Positions 62,909-64,000 of a stretch of DNA of 64,000 nt are shown one piece after another (position 1 is the stretch's first letter; each line of letters opens with the position of its first letter). The DNA comes from Gammaproteobacteria bacterium. GTDB taxonomy: Bacteria > Pseudomonadota > Gammaproteobacteria > Eutrophobiales > Eutrophobiaceae. Position numbers and translations under genes: made by a program. The notes under the pieces were generated by a model. That model worked only from the letters and a program-made list of their open reading frames with translations, did not search any database and had not been told where the DNA came from. The stretch covers positions 248,001 through 312,000 of the forward strand of contig WLWS01000003.1 of assembly GCA_012103475.1 (NCBI GenBank), given 5' to 3'.

Positions 62909-64000
62909 GCTTGCGCGCGATGTACTTCACCACCACGAGTGATACGTAAACCTTCACACACTCTTCCTTCCCACCGACTAATCCTCCTTCCTAATCGCCT
63001 AGTGTTGATTTTGTTTCCATCAGCTGCTATTACGTGGATAACATCACGAAGTGCATCATGCATTTCATCGCCCCCGCTTGATATATCCATAGCCATTTGA
63101 CGGACCAGAACTTCTTTGTCTTTATATAGATCCCACCAGGCAAGAAGAAATTCCCCTAATTGCTCCCGATCTGGATCAATTTGTTCGACACGACTTCTTG
63201 TTTCGCAGGGATCTGCGGCTCCGGCCCAAACAAGAGGTGAGCGAACCAAAGCATCCCACTCCTCGAATCTACCGAATGGCTTTAGGCCAGTATCTGGCCG
63301 ACCTGCAACTTGATAGGCTTTGAGTAACGTTAGTGCAGCATTCACAAATTCATATCGATTCGTTAATACATAGTCTCTTAGATTACTGCGTTTGAAAATT
63401 CGTTCCTCAGGATGTTCAACCACAGGGTCAAGACGCGATATTAAAATGCGAGTTGAAAGGTCCCCTCGAATAGTTAAATTATTCCCTGTTATAATCAATA
63501 CAACCGCAGTGGAAACGGCGATAATCTTTGTTTCTCCAAGCAACCTACCTTTAAATATTGGGCTTGTCGAGATAGTACAAAGTGTTTCACTCGTAATTAT
63601 ATTCTCCACATTGTCTATGACTAAAACTGGGTCACCTGCAAGGAGTACGGCTAGCAAACCCTTACCCATTTCTGTCTCATCTCGTGGCAGCGTCATGACG
63701 GCTGGTGACTGACCGTTAACTAAAAGACTAATTAGTGTTGCGAGGAATGTTTTACCAGACCCCATCACTGGCGCATCGAATCCAAAAAACGGAGCCGTTC
63801 TCAGTGACCAACGAATTAAAGCAGTTAACAGTGCAGCGAACCAGACTGATTCAGCTGCTGCGTCAATGAAAGGGAATTCACTTATGATTTCTCGTAATTT
63901 ATCTAGCGCCTTAACTGCATCTTCTTTAGTAAGGTTATCTTCGCGTTCTATCCTTATCCAATTTTTACTTTCTAGATACAGCGCTGTATCAAAATCGTAA
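62887..64000 (-). CDS. Phage/mobile-element-type primase/helicase ATPase domain (partial, runs off right edge)
   Basis: My translation of the frame to 64000 remains open: '...EFPFIDAAAESVWFAALLTALIRWSLRTAPFFGFDAPVMGSGKTFLATLISLL', with Walker A and 'VLVIDNVEN' Walker B; 'LIITGNNLTIRGDLSTRILISRLDP' sensor-like motif. Confidence 0.78.
   Translation of the reverse strand, partial: YDFDTALYLESKNWIRIEREDNLTKEDAVKALDKLREIISEFPFIDAAAESVWFAALLTALIRWSLRTAPFFGFDAPVMGSGKTFLATLISLLVNGQSPAVMTLPRDETEMGKGLLAVLLAGDPVLVIDNVENIITSETLCTISTSPIFKGRLLGETKIIAVSTAVVLIITGNNLTIRGDLSTRILISRLDPVVEHPEERIFKRSNLRDYVLTNRYEFVNAALTLLKAYQVAGRPDTGLKPFGRFEEWDALVRSPLVWAGAADPCETRSRVEQIDPDREQLGEFLLAWWDLYKDKEVLVRQMAMDISSGGDEMHDALRDVIHVIAADGNKINTRRLGRRISRWEGRVCEGLRITRGGEVHRAQAWHCNNQ

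Noticed and set aside
1-64000. tRNA or rRNA genes
   Set aside because: None recognised by eye; a tRNAscan-SE run would be needed to exclude them.

Overview
This 64 kb window looks like a gammaproteobacterial chromosome. All family names come from protein motifs and recall; no database search was run. (1) 0.2-6 kb: a DUF4197-like protein, acs, ppa, then phasin-phaE-phaC (class III PHA synthase). (2) 6-9.4 kb: a small YIDxGSGS membrane protein, a methyltransferase-like gene with an apparent frameshift, and a YidC/Oxa1 paralogue. (3) 9.4-16.8 kb (minus): a hopanoid/squalene-type lipid operon (HpnL-like flippase, squalene synthase-like, HpnG-like, PhyH dioxygenase, HpnN-like RND, HpnA-like) with no squalene-hopene cyclase in the window. 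(4) 17-57 kb: a large XrtA/exosortase-type exopolysaccharide locus with galE, a priming transferase, PrsK/PrsR, export/chain-length/kinase genes, many glycosyltransferases, three deacetylases, MBOAT+SGNH, Wzx, Wzy-like, exosortase, two FemAB-like proteins and wecB. A strong sigma-54 -24/-12 match precedes the first locus-specific gene. (5) 57.8-64 kb: an accessory island with a split DUF4062/STAND gene lacking its P-loop segment, a small HTH-like ORF and a primase/helicase-type ATPase running off the right edge. Notable observations are two apparent frameshifts (6.64 kb; wecB A7 run at 56.45 kb), the decayed STAND gene, the cyclase-less lipid operon with a PhyH enzyme, and the YidC-paralogue cluster.
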